A stretch of DNA of 20,678 nt from Botryllus schlosseri (GCA_000444245.1 ATSW01006868.1:1-20678), one strand, 5' to 3'. Counted from the stretch's first letter, positions 1 to 8,973 are shown. The notes: generated by a model not told the origin, from the letters alone. Made by a program: numbers and translations.

Positions 1-229
1 ACTTTATTTTCTCGTTTTCTCGCCAACGACCACGCGCGCATTACTAAGCGATTTAAAAATGTATTAAATAGCGACAGGATATTTTTCATTGATTCCTGGT
101 AATAACAACGCGTTAGGTATCCGGCCGCTATATTCTCTATCAAAATTAGCAGTCAATAGGCGTGTTTGTATTGCTTTAAATGTCTGGAAACGACCGGTTA
201 CTCACCATTGACATTGCCTTGTTAGCGAA
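1..229. other. AT-rich sequence at left edge, no supported feature
   Basis: This is anonymous sequence. A short minus-strand frame opens with an ATG near position 43 and runs off the left edge, but about a dozen codons is too little to call. I see no repeat ends, promoter or RNA signature. Confidence 0.3.
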
Positions 230-547
230 TCAATTATATCTATTAGTTCGACTGGAAAACATGTCTGGTTTGAATGGGCTCTGGTCTCGAGGAAGCTGAT
301 TCTGCATTGCTGCAGCAGTTACAGATCCGCTACATGCCAATGCGCGCAGTAGTACTCGCATAATAGGGAAGACGGCTTCGATCCGCGACCAGCAGAGTCG
401 TTGTAGTCTTCCGCCGATTTGATGTACTATGCAATATGTGTCCGATGCTATATGCCGTGGATGATATGGCCCCAAGTCCACTTGGGTTTTGAGTAGATCC
501 CTTGCACGGGCTTTAACCCGCAACCAGTTAGAGTCGGTATTATCACC
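230..547 (-). other. coding-like open stretch on the minus strand, unidentified (possible exon or decayed gene)
   Basis: The minus strand is open for about 105 codons, from near 547 to a TGA at 230. An in-frame TTG but no early ATG is present, so if real it would be an exon rather than a whole gene. The codons favour G or C at the third position more than the surrounding AT-rich DNA, and the residue mix is protein-like (for example RVKARARDLLKTQVDLG near the start and FKPDMFSSRTNRYN at the end). Just upstream on the same strand, 563-720 is open in another frame and ends at a sequence resembling a splice donor (AG then GTAACG). I do not recognise a family. Host exon, decayed gene and chance open frame all remain possible. 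Confidence 0.22.
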
Positions 548-746
548 ACCCTATTCTCGTTACCTATATGATAGTGAGTTGAGAACTAGGCGATCGGAAA
601 TTTGCACCTGCGGCACGCGACCCGCAGTTTCAGTGTGATCGCGGGTTACATTGGTCAACTGCCTTAACCAACCATACATCTCCAGATAGCTGATCAATAC
701 AGAGAATGTATAGCCAGCAGTTATATAGTTTCTCCAAATAATGAAA

Positions 747-1241
747 TGACTCGACTCGACTCGAGTCAATCTGTGTATTGACTCGACTTGGACTCTAGTC
801 ATTGCGCATGACTCGAACCAAGTCATACGACTCGAGACTCAGACGGCCAAGACCGACATTTCATTGTAATTTCGAAGAATAGTAAAGTAACTACACCATT
901 GGGATTTCGTCCATCGGTACTGGTACATGCAAATGCCACCAGAAACTGGTAAAAGTGAGAAAAATTAGTATGTTATCAATGTGAACTATTCGATATCACC
1001 AAACAGAGTTATAAAAAGTGGGTTTAACAAGATTTAAAACTGGAAACTGAGCAGTCAACACAATGACTTGCACTCGGACTCGATTCATAATACCATGACG
1101 CGGACTCGAGGCTCTACTCGCTGACTTGGACTCGGATTTGACTCGGTGGTGAATTGAAAATGACTCGACTTGACTCACGTCAAAACTATAAAAGTGAGCT
1201 TGACTTGTGACTTGGAGCCTTGTGACTTGGTTACAACCCTG
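747..1241. repeat. degenerate GACTCGA/GACTTG repeat clusters, possibly a hAT-type element ending at 1241
   Basis: Two dense clusters of GACTCGA, GACTTG and GACTCGG heptamer-like repeats lie at 747-836 and 1066-1241, separated by about 230 bp of ordinary AT-rich sequence. The right cluster ends in a sequence whose complement reads CAGGGTTGTAACCAAGTCAC, which fits the hAT YARNG terminus and has the usual subterminal repeats. I could not find a matching left terminus or an 8-bp target duplication, so the left boundary is a guess and the element may be truncated. Similar CGACTCGA motifs occur in the ends of the 16274-16790 element, so the two may be distantly related. Confidence 0.5.
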
Positions 1242-2675
1242 CCTCAAGCACGCTGCTCAGCGCCCAGTGCTCATGGCGAAAATTTCCAAGGACTAAGGTA
1301 TAATAAATCATGCTGACTCAGCAGTACTCATCCTACACTGCGTTGCGGGGTGATTTCGGGCTGTAGAATCATCGCAGGAACGGCAGGAAGTGACGGTGCT
1401 TCCATAGGGTTTGGCAATCACCATGGGACAACATTCTTGCTCTCCTGCCCTGCGTAACCGGCGGTCGAACCTGGAATATCCCGCCATGTCCATTAACCGA
1501 GCTTGTTTAAACACGAGTTCAGCCAGCTATTGGAAAGTGTGATTCTTGAAACTCTAGTCAAACTACAGCTCAAGTTCTGAATACGTTAGCGCGCTTGGCC
1601 CGTAGGCGAAGTTTGCATAGAGAACGAAGCATGCAGCACTTAACAAGGGTGGATATACTGCAACTTAATTTTGTAATCATGCGACGTTTGGTACAATGTG
1701 AACAGACTTGTACAAATACTGAATTTTCGCAATGCGCAACTACAGTTATAACTAGAAGTCATCTCTTTTTAAAACTCGCCACTAGAACTAATAACATTTA
1801 AAAATCCACAACTAACTGAAAGATAACTAACTAGAGGCAATTCCTAAGCAAATCGCTAATTTCTATTTTATTTGAATCGGATCGACTTTCGGCATGAACA
1901 TCAGCACAAGTCTGGAATGGGAGGAGTTCCGACCTCCACAACCCACTCCCTGCCGGACCCCACTGTCAGTCATGATGACTCTTGATCTTGCAATGGCTAC
2001 AAGAGCATCACACATCAGGACACTGGTGTTACGACGATTCACTCCAAACGACTTGTTGTTCGGCAACTTTATGTGTATCAAATGCGCAACTAGAACTATA
2101 ACAAGAATTACTCAAAAAAAACGTTATTTAGTTGACCGCCAACTATATGTAGGTAGTTCGTGTAAGTATGATTGTGGGCCGCGCATCAAAATGGCAGAAA
2201 GGCCTCGATTAAGCCTCAATCCAACCCCGCTGTCTTTAACCGGAATTGCAGTGACAGTTATGCTGGGGACAGGGTGCTGCGTTAATGACTAAAGTGATCG
2301 GTGACGCATAGGAAGCTGAGAACAATGTTTGTTTATCCCTGTCCGGATCCTTAACTTCCTAATGAGGAGCCGTTAATACCACGGGGCCTAAATGCGTTCG
2401 GTATCAAGCCGAATGACTGCGGATGGCTGTGATTGCGTGAATACCTACAGCGATTTCGAAAACGATATTGTTACGTCACTCGTGGTTTTCTGGATACGAA
2501 TTGCACGCGACATAGTGAATCACCACCTGTGCCTCGCACTTGTTCGAAGTGCATTTTTTTATTTTCCATTCATACAAAGCGCTGATATCTCATTAGGTTA
2601 TACCGCTCTATAATAGGCACAATAGCATATGTATTGTATATGCACTATGCAGTTCCTATTCTCATAGCATCATAG
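1242..2675. other. about 1.4 kb without a supported gene
   Basis: Several modest open frames overlap here on both strands, such as 1894-2292 on the plus strand and 1863-2081 on the minus strand. None has a recognisable domain and they contradict each other. The minus-strand frame ends with a stop embedded in an AATAAA-like sequence near 1867, which is suggestive only. A small degenerate direct repeat lies at 1731-1757 and 2081-2107. A weak nested inverted repeat (AATAGG with CCTATT, and GCATAT with ATATGC) lies near 2613-2665. Confidence 0.3.
1731..1757 (+). repeat. short direct repeat, copy 1 (copy 2 at 2081-2107)
   Basis: The two 27-bp segments share AATGCGCAACTA at the start and AGAA at the end, and match at about 23 of 27 positions. 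A looser third relative, centred on CACTAGAACTA, lies near 1778. The copies are about 350 bp apart. No mobile-element boundary is visible, and the origin is unknown. Confidence 0.45.
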
Positions 2676-3271
2676 CAGCTAAAGCAAACTGTTAACCCTT
2701 GCCTTGCTTTTCAGAACGAGTTGGGTATCGTCTACTTCAAACGAAAAACGGTCAACTCGAACCTTTTCGATAAGGCGGAAATCACGCAGAAAGGGGCACC
2801 CCACCTCCGCGTCTTCAAGCAGTGGGTTAAAAGATCAAATTATCTCAAAGCCCGGGCAACAGTGCGACAAATGTGTGACTTAGACGCGCTAACGGTCTCC
2901 GAACCAAATGCGGTGAGGCCCGTTGAGACATCGCTCACGCGGTAGACAATATCAGAGTCGCCCTCAAAATCCTGACCCCGTGCTCAAAAGTCAGCAACAC
3001 CAAAATAGCTGGCGAATTAGTGGTTCTGTGTTGGAAATATGATCGAGACATTGTAAGGTTAACAACTTACGCCGGCGTAAAGGTCAACGCCGTATGAGCT
3101 ATAGCCATATCTGAAAACCGCGAACTTGCGAGAGCAACACGAGTTCTCTCGATGCTGGTTGGGAATTTTTGCACAAGTCTGTACCTACCCGGTGTTTATG
3201 TCAGTATTTTCGTGCTTGAAGGAGTTTATACCGTTCCTTGTGATACCAACTTTCTTTTAAGTTATTCCAAT
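2676..3271 (+). pseudogene. coding-like segment with a splice acceptor, possible terminal exon or decayed host gene, unidentified
   Basis: A convincing 3' splice-site sequence precedes the segment: a branch-like GTTAAC, then a pyrimidine tract, then TTTTCAG ending at 2714. After it a frame stays open to a TAG at 2943. It reads as a lysine- and arginine-rich protein containing KQWVKRSNYLKARATVRQM. From 2927 a second frame takes over and is open to a TGA at 3095, then open again to 3272. It contains LKILTPCSKVSNTK and later ENRELARATRVLSMLVGN, a leucine-rich helical pattern loosely like armadillo repeats. Third positions are GC-rich compared with the surroundings, which supports real coding history. 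The change of frame and the internal stop point to decay, a sequencing error, or unseen introns. A variant polyadenylation signal ATTAAA lies at 3270-3275. I cannot name the family; the armadillo suggestion is tentative. Confidence 0.42.
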
Positions 3272-3661
3272 TAAAGTTCCTATGCCAAAACGACAGTTCC
3301 GTTGACAAATAATTGCAAATTCGCTCGCCAGGCAGCCGAGTAGAAAAACAGAGTATAGCAAGGTCGTATGCGTCATGTAATTTTTGCGTTAAAATATCCC
3401 ATCATGCATCACGAGGACTCCGGAACCCGACCGGAAACAGTTGATGCGCGCTCTGAAATTCACCGAACTTTGGAGGTTGCGTAAAGCAAAAGAAATTTAC
3501 ACAGAATGCATTCTGAAAATCTTTGCATCCATTTCTTTGCAGTTGGGCATCTGCAAATGGATTGACACAGCAGATTAATCTCCTCCACAAGCTCTTTGTC
3601 GGAGTGTCTTACTCCGTAACTACCACATTTGTATCTACTATTGACGCGGAAATCTTGCACG
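3272..3661. other. flank left of the nested hAT cluster, no supported gene
   Basis: Two overlapping minus-strand frames of 62 and 75 codons (3402-3590 and 3460-3687) run through this stretch. One of them extends into the outer transposon terminus, so it cannot be an intact native gene. No domain is recognisable. Confidence 0.3.
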
Positions 3662-4680
3662 GATATATCTAGGGTTGCATTTAACACAAACGGTGTTTTA
3701 AAACACTTTGTTTAAAACATGATTCAAACAGTGTTTTAAACAAAGGCATTTTTTAAAAAAATGTTGTTTTTTTAAGTTGTAACATTATGCCATCATTGTA
3801 TAAATACTTTCCGAAAAACATGTTGTATGAGCCTACGGACAATTACCACCCGAAATAGCCGACGTTTATCGATATGGGATGGTTGGAACCCTCGAAATAG
3901 TCGGTTCAACAGCAACAATACATATATTTCGTCAAAAGAGCTATATTTACCCTACATCTTCAATTGTCAATGACAATCCACTAAGACAGTGGTTCCCAAC
4001 CTTTTTGTCTTCATTCCCCACTTCAGATTTATTCCGAGCCTTCATTCCCCACCAGGACCGTAACAGCACTTCGTCAGCCCCGACAAAAAAACGTTGATCT
4101 TGGGCCCCCACAGGATGATAAACCTAACTTCTGGGGCCTATTGTACGCACCGAAATCGCGAGTGTCAATGTTATGTTATTGTCGCGCGGAGCGCTTAACT
4201 TTTTCAGATTCACGAATGAATTCCGCAATTATTAGAAGCAGCATCATATATTACTACCACGTATTACTACTGTTATCCTTTCTCAGTCCATGCGATCAGA
4301 TTCACCGGCAAGGTTCGTGGAGGAAGTGCTTTCAAAAATTTAGGGCAAGTTATAAATGATAATAATGCATCTTCGGGTGGGCCAATTGTTATTAGTCACT
4401 TTGTTGCATGCTGTTATTTCTTGACGCCCCCTTCAGGATTGTCGATTATACCGGTAGTGGAAAGAGTGGAAATATGCTGAAATCGCCCAAATCTACCATA
4501 AACAAATTTATTTCGTTAGGAGCAGACGATTCCGATTCCGGATCAGATTGAGAATGGGCGCTACTATATTAAAATCGAAAAATGTAGCTATGGTGAATTG
4601 CGCCTAGCGCAAAGAAAATATCAAGATTAATTAAAATATTCCAAAAATTTGGGAGCGAATTCATAATTTCAATTTGCCTA

Positions 4681-4751
4681 TCGACGGCCGCCAACACATA
4701 CTAATTGAATTAGGTGTCGACGGCCGCCCAAATTCCCTTCTACGGCCGCTA
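4681..4751 (+). repeat. three GACGGCCGCC-like motifs
   Basis: TCGACGGCCGCC occurs twice and a third form, CTACGGCCGCT, follows, all within 70 bp. The motif is strikingly GC-rich inside an AT-rich transposon. It may be a subterminal or regulatory motif of the element or the scar of another small insertion. No function can be assigned. Confidence 0.5.
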
Positions 4752-4791
4752 GCAAAAATACATTGAACATGACATCAATTTATTTCAAGGT

Positions 4792-4871
4792 AGGTTGCAC
4801 TGAGACTAATCCTAATGCTGGTAGTGACCGCAGGTTGCACTGAGACTAATCCTAATGCTGGTAGTGACCAC
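4792..4871 (+). repeat. 40-bp tandem duplication (two copies)
   Basis: Two adjacent 40-bp units, 4792-4831 and 4832-4871, both begin AGGTTGCACTGAGACTAATC and differ at about one position near the end (GACCGC versus GACCAC). The near identity suggests a recent local duplication by replication slippage inside an otherwise old element. Confidence 0.9.
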
Positions 4872-5297
4872 AGAGAGCACAGTGTCCTTCTGTACTGCCA
4901 TGCTAAATTTGATGCAACTTTTTATCCCCTCTCTGCTGGTCACGTAATCAGATTTACCGGAAGAGCTGAGTGAGGTGTGTGGGAAAAGGTAGGACCCCTA
5001 CCCAGCACTTTTGTCATCACAGAGCAGTGATCTGCTGGTTTGACTACACAATACACACAACCACACCAGTACGCAAGAGCATCGCGTTTAACTGCAACAT
5101 AAAACGTATTGTGAACCAATACCGGTAACGCTCAAAACTTCGCGAAAGAGGTATTTCACGTCAAACTATTCGTGCTGGATGCGTTTGTGACGCCATGATA
5201 TAGGCCATCCAGAGTTAAAATTGAAGTTTTGTGAACAACACGCAATATAATTTTCGATACATACATTCCAGAGCAGTTAACTGGTAACGGTAATTAC

Positions 5298-5708
5298 TAG
5301 GGCAAGTTTTTGTTGCAGTTATATCCGTGGAAAGTTGCATTTATTTTTGAAAAAAGTTGTAAAGTTGCAAAAGTTGCATTTTGACCACATTTTGCTCGGT
5401 TGACTAAAAAAGAAAAAGGTCAATCTTCCGGCTCACATCCCGAAATACCTGTAAAAGCTTTACTTCGGTGCTGATTTACGGTGTTTCAGTCGAGTATGGC
5501 CGTGTATTTCACCAAAATCGAAAATACTTTCATGAAAAATCGAGAAAGTTGCAAAAAGTTGCATGGAAAAAATGAACAAAAGTTGCAAAAAGTTGCACTA
5601 TAAGATTCCTTCAAACAGCTTAAAACAGCATTCTACATATCTTACGAGTATTTAGGAAGCTGCCGGAAGCTGTAAAAAAAGTTGCAAAAGTTGCAAAAAC
5701 GTGCCCTA
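5298..5708. mobile_element. short hAT MITE, TAGGGCAAG type, innermost of three nested elements
   Basis: The ends read TAGGGCAAGTTTTTGTTGCA and, on the opposite strand, TAGGGCACGTTTTTGCAAC. The flanking duplication is GTAATTAC at 5290-5297 and GTAATTAT at 5709-5716, which fits the Ac-type hAT target nTnnnnAn. The 411-bp body is dominated by AAAGTTGCA units: about eleven GTTGCA occurrences, mostly in the same orientation, clustered at both ends and in the middle. It has no coding capacity. It interrupts the CAGTGGTTCCC element and is therefore younger than it. Confidence 0.93.
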
Positions 5709-5953
5709 GTAATTATGCATGTGTCATCGTAAATATGTAGACTGTCCTGTATATAATTTTGAACAAATGTGTCTATTCCCCACCAGAAATCATTGAATTC
5801 CCCACCAGTGCGGAATTCCCCACCGTTTGGGGACCACTGCACTAAAACGTCATAATAAAATATTCGTGACGTCGTGGCTTAAAAAAAACAAGGGCCTTGT
5901 AAATTTGTTTGTTTTAGATTGAATTTTGTTTTAAATGCAACCCTAGATATATT

Positions 5954-6169
5954 GGTTATGAAATACGGATTATCATTTGTCACAAAACCTTATTATCCCA
6001 ATTGAATATGCGAACAGGAGTAGATGTATAAAGTATCGACTGTCGTTCGCTATCGCAGAAAAGGAGCGATGGGACGTTTAGTGCTGATTGGTCACTGCTC
6101 ACGTGCCGTAGTTTGCCGGTCAATCCAAGAACACCCTTTCACGGCATTTTATTAAAATACAGATGACGT
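5954..6169. other. flank right of the nested hAT cluster, no supported feature
   Basis: This is the native sequence resuming after the outer element's target duplication. It is AT-rich, and I saw no gene or repeat. Confidence 0.3.
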
Positions 6170-6347
6170 TGACTACTACGCGCACTACGCGGTGGGCGAA
6201 GGTACCATTTTTGATAAAGGGACGCAAATTAACTTTGCCACCTCTTCGAACGACCCCTTTTGCACTTCAGGAACCGTTGAGGCTGTTGAAACAATTCAAT
6301 ATCCGTACGCAACTCCAATATTAGTTGGATTTATCGGTCCTATATAG
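6170..6347 (+). other. coding-like open stretch preceded by an acceptor-like CAG, unidentified
   Basis: After AAATACAG (AG ending near 6161), one plus-strand frame is open for about 58 codons to a TAG near 6345. It has no ATG, so it could only be an internal or terminal exon. The residue mix is natural-looking: HYAVGEGTIFDKGTQINF early, then PILVGFIGPI at the end. The hydrophobic-GP ending recalls the strand-turn pattern in periplasmic-binding-like receptor domains (ANF receptor family), but this short match is not a basis for naming it. Host exon, decayed fragment and chance are all possible. Confidence 0.22.
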
Positions 6348-6904
6348 ACTACTCGTGATAGAATTAAGCATTAGGATATGTTACTGAAATTTAAATTGAA
6401 CTGTGGCTACTGGGAGGAATCAGTGCTAGTTTCCGCTTCCATATTGAATACGGAAGTGATGATGAGTATCAAGTGTCCGGCGCTTTTGAATAGCCTTCCT
6501 GTGTCCCAAATAAGCAATGCAAATTAGTAAATTTATGAGTGTGATGCATGCAGCAATGCGGCATGCAAATCGTTATTGACACCTATACCACAAGCCATGG
6601 ACGTCGCGGTATATGTTGTGATTTCAGAGTATCAGAAATGGATAAATTGATCAACATTCATTCACCAACCATTGAAGTAATGCAACACTACAGACAGCAA
6701 ATCAAGACCATATCGATATATGAGTATAGAGAAGTCACAATGCGTTTATCCGCTGAACTAGGAATTTTCAACTTCTGGTTTGTAAATGGCAGTTACCCAC
6801 TGTTGACTCCTTTTAATAGTTGTAGGCCTGCCCAATGGCTGTGAGTATGGACGTGAAACAGGCATCTGTCAAACAATACAAAAATAGCCATTAGCCGACC
6901 AACG
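6348..6904. other. about 550 bp without a supported gene
   Basis: A 98-codon open frame at 6548-6844 has no recognisable domain and no marked codon bias, so I regard it as chance. No repeat termini are visible before the SINE begins. Confidence 0.3.
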
Positions 6905-7200
6905 TCAACTACCAGGCATGACGAGATAGCGTATAGTGGTATAATCCACGGCTGCAAAACCAATGCTGGGTTGCAGGTTCGAGTCCGACAAAGGTAGACA
7001 CCAGAATTCCTACCTAAGTGTGGGAGGTCTATCTTGGCTCCTCCTCCTCGCCATCTCATCCGTGTGAGCGGTGTCTTATCAAAAGCCTGGAAGTGGGCCG
7101 TGCTACAAGTCGGCAGTTACGGAATAATAATGAAGAAAATTGGTCTGCTGTAAATGACCATAGTAGTCGACAAACGCCATGAATAACCCAAAACAAACAA
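6905..7200 (+). repeat. tRNA-derived SINE, full or nearly full length
   Basis: The head carries an RNA polymerase III A-box-like TAGCGTATAGTGG at 6927-6939 and a B box GGTTCGAGTCC at 6976-6986, which matches GGTTCGANTCC exactly. The 36-bp spacing is right for a tRNA promoter. The flanking arms do not fold into a good tRNA, so it is a tRNA-derived SINE and not a tRNA gene. A tRNA-unrelated body follows, including GGAAGTGGGCCGTGCTACAA and then an AAACAAACAAAC tail. The body and tail recur inverted at 9893-10040, which confirms dispersal. Exact ends are uncertain because no clean target duplication could be read. Confidence 0.82.
6927..6986 (+). promoter_or_regulatory. internal RNA polymerase III promoter (A and B boxes) of the SINE
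   Basis: The A-box-like element lies at 6927-6939 and a perfect B box at 6976-6986. The promoter drives transcription of the SINE from inside its own sequence. The B box is intact; the A box deviates slightly from the tRNA consensus. Confidence 0.75.
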
Positions 7201-8049
7201 ACAAGCCACCTACCTGCAGCTTGATTGCGCCATGGCCAAACTCATTTGCGAAGTTCGGATTGCTAAAGCATGATTGTAAGAATATTTCCTTCGTGGCGTA
7301 TGAAAAGGCTCGGGTAACGACAGGCACCAGTAATATTTCTTCAAAAAAACAAACTGCATGGGCGACGCTTCAAATTTGTGAACATTTAATTTTCAGTGGA
7401 ACGCATAATCGAGATGAAAAAACCCAATGCCCCATAAGTTGCCACAGAGCCAGTCATGCCATTGAATTTTCAGCTCCCTTCTTTGAGCTAGGTTACGACA
7501 ATGCCATTACGAAGGAAACTTTCACTTCCTTTTCCACTGTCACTATAAATAAACCATGGAAATGCAACCAACTTTGCATCCAGTCTCAGTCGACTCTGTG
7601 GTTTCCATTTGAAGTATAGCTCTATTGAACGGGTTTGTGTGCAATGTGAAACTTTGTGCATTGTGCATGTGCATCTGCAGGAAGAATTTCCATTGACCAA
7701 AACACGTCGCATCCAGTCAGAGACTATTAATCTGTCTTGGTCACGCAAATTCGTCACAAGTGCTGATGTCGCAAAATGTTTTCCGGATGCAAGAGAGAAA
7801 AGACTATTGCAGTATTACAAGTAGGCCTACATGTCTGCAATCTCGTCATTCTGTCTGGAAAACTTCAAGGTATTACAGATGAAATCAGAAATATAGAAGC
7901 GACCATAGCTTCCATTTCTGCTTGAACTGGTATTCGAGAATATCAGCTACGTTGCAAAATAACTTCGTCAAATATGGGTACGGTGTCAAATGCGAACGTA
8001 TCCAATCTCCGCGAAATTGTAATTGAACTCTTCGCCGTATATGAATCAT
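7201..8049 (+). other. weakly coding-like block, unidentified
   Basis: This holds the longest open frame of the window (to 7619, 146 codons), but its ATG and first dozen codons lie in the SINE tail, so that start cannot be native. A second frame at 7609-7824 includes a stretch after an acceptor-like CATCTGCAG that reads REKRLLQYYK at its end. A third, 7830-8049, has one internal TGA and contains GKLQGITDEIRNIEATIAS, which looks like a short coiled coil. None matches a family I know. The run of near-adjacent open stretches could be a decayed gene or several exons, but codon bias is weak and chance is a serious alternative. Confidence 0.2.
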
Positions 8050-8216
8050 AAGGAGAATGGGTGTACTCATACACAAACAGGAAAGTATTTCAAGTCAATT
8101 CCGAACTAAATACCTTTCAAGCGGGTAATGAAATGTATAATAGCTCACCTATGGTCGGAATAAACAGTCGATTCCAACCTTTTTCGTATTTCTGTGATAG
8201 AAGCGTCTGACTAGAA

Positions 8217-8973
8217 CAGAGGTCTCAAACACGCGGCCCGCGGGCCGCATGCGGCCCTCGAGACCATTTTCTGCGGCCCGCGACCGTATTTTCGATTTCG
8301 AAGTATTCGACAATATTTAACTGCCATAGATCTTTTTTATTGGAAAACTTCACTATCACATCACTTTCAAACGTTACCACTGAGAGGAAGATCAATGAAT
8401 ACTTCAGCGATCGGACATTTCTATTGCTACGGCACAGTAATCATTATATTCAAGTTGTTTTAGATCTGTTCCAATATTCGAAGGTGAATCTAACGCTGAT
8501 TTAGTTTGACATATCTAATGACATGATCAATAGCCTTTGTTATCAGGAGTATGCCCGAAACCCGGATCAGGCTGTATACTGCTCCAATGCTCTGATATCA
8601 GATCAATCTCAAATATATTCTACCTATAATAGTGACACGTCAAATTTCCGCTAGCTGCAAAATTATAACGCGGCAGCTTTTACGATGTCCTGATGCATAT
8701 TTAATCTCGCATTATGGTGTCTACAGCAGCTATGCCAAGTACAGCAACAATTTTATTCAAATATTTTAAAATGTGATTTTTTTCGTGCCGATCGTGAATT
8801 CACAATAGTAAATAATATTTTCAAGAAGCGTGTGGTATGTCAGTCTGCAACGTCCCGTCAAATAAGGCCTACTCGGAAATACATTGAATTCCCCTATTAT
8901 TGGTGCTGCGGCCCTCAGCGCCATCAAAAATTAGGAAATTGGCCCGCGAGCACATTTGAGTTTGAGACCTCTG
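8217..8973. mobile_element. non-autonomous hAT element, CAGAGGTCTCAAAC type
   Basis: The two termini share CAGAGGTCTCAAAC as an inverted repeat. They are flanked by a perfect 8-bp duplication GACTAGAA at 8209-8216 and 8974-8981. TA sits at its centre, as in Buster-type hAT targets. Next to each end are GGCCCGCGGGCC-like GC-rich subterminal blocks, typical of Charlie-type hAT termini in animals. The 757-bp element has an AT-rich core with no transposase frame. The perfect duplication suggests it is younger than the elements whose duplications have changed. Confidence 0.95.

Larger units (their letters stand above)
3987..5839. mobile_element. non-autonomous hAT element, CAGTGGTTCCC type, inserted in the outer element
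   Basis: The left terminus is CAGTGGTTCCCAACC and the right terminus, read on the other strand, is CAGTGGTCCCCAAACGG. The flanking 8-bp duplication is CACTAAGA at 3979-3986 and CACTAAAA at 5840-5847. Its centre is TA, as in the Buster-type hAT target nnnTAnnn. Subterminal ATTCCCCACC motifs occur twice on the left (4013, 4044) and three times on the right (5775, 5797, 5815), all in the same orientation. The interior holds a 40-bp tandem duplication, a GACGGCCGCC motif cluster and a further inserted element at 5298-5708. I see no transposase. A relative of the 4050-4450 part lies at 20250-20530, and the first 24 bp resemble the end at 15116. Confidence 0.92.
3670..5945. mobile_element. non-autonomous hAT element, TAGGGTTGC type, outermost of three nested elements
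   Basis: The left end reads TAGGGTTGCATTTAA and the right end is its inverted repeat, ending CAACCCTA at 5945. An 8-bp duplication flanks it: GATATATC at 3662-3669 and GATATATT at 5946-5953 (7 of 8). TAGGG fits the hAT YARNG terminus. Without the inserted element at 3987-5839 and its duplication, the original would be only about 415 bp. It is made mainly of short palindromic TTTTAAAAC motifs in the left arm and poly-A/T in the right arm. It has no coding capacity, so it depended on transposase from elsewhere. It is the oldest insertion in the stack because it hosts the others. Confidence 0.93.

Noticed and set aside
505-545. T-arm-like GCGGGTTAAAGCCCG on the minus strand as a second SINE head
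   Set aside because: It lacks the TTCGA core of a B box and has no convincing A box.
1894-2292. 132-codon plus-strand open frame
   Set aside because: It overlaps an equally open minus-strand frame, has no known domain, and spans the small direct repeat. It is treated as chance.
5298-5708. CRISPR-like array from repeated GTTGCA
   Set aside because: The units are tiny, irregularly spaced and bounded by hAT inverted repeats in a eukaryotic context.
6548-6844. 98-codon plus-strand open frame
   Set aside because: No domain, no codon bias and no splice context.
6905-6990. tRNA gene
   Set aside because: The A and B boxes fit, but the acceptor, anticodon and T stems do not pair well, and a SINE body and tail follow. 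It is a SINE head.
7822-7829. TAGGCCTA palindromes (also 19916-19923, with near matches elsewhere) as regulatory sites
   Set aside because: They are scattered with no fixed relation to any feature. This is at most a genome-wide word bias, which needs a count against shuffled sequence.
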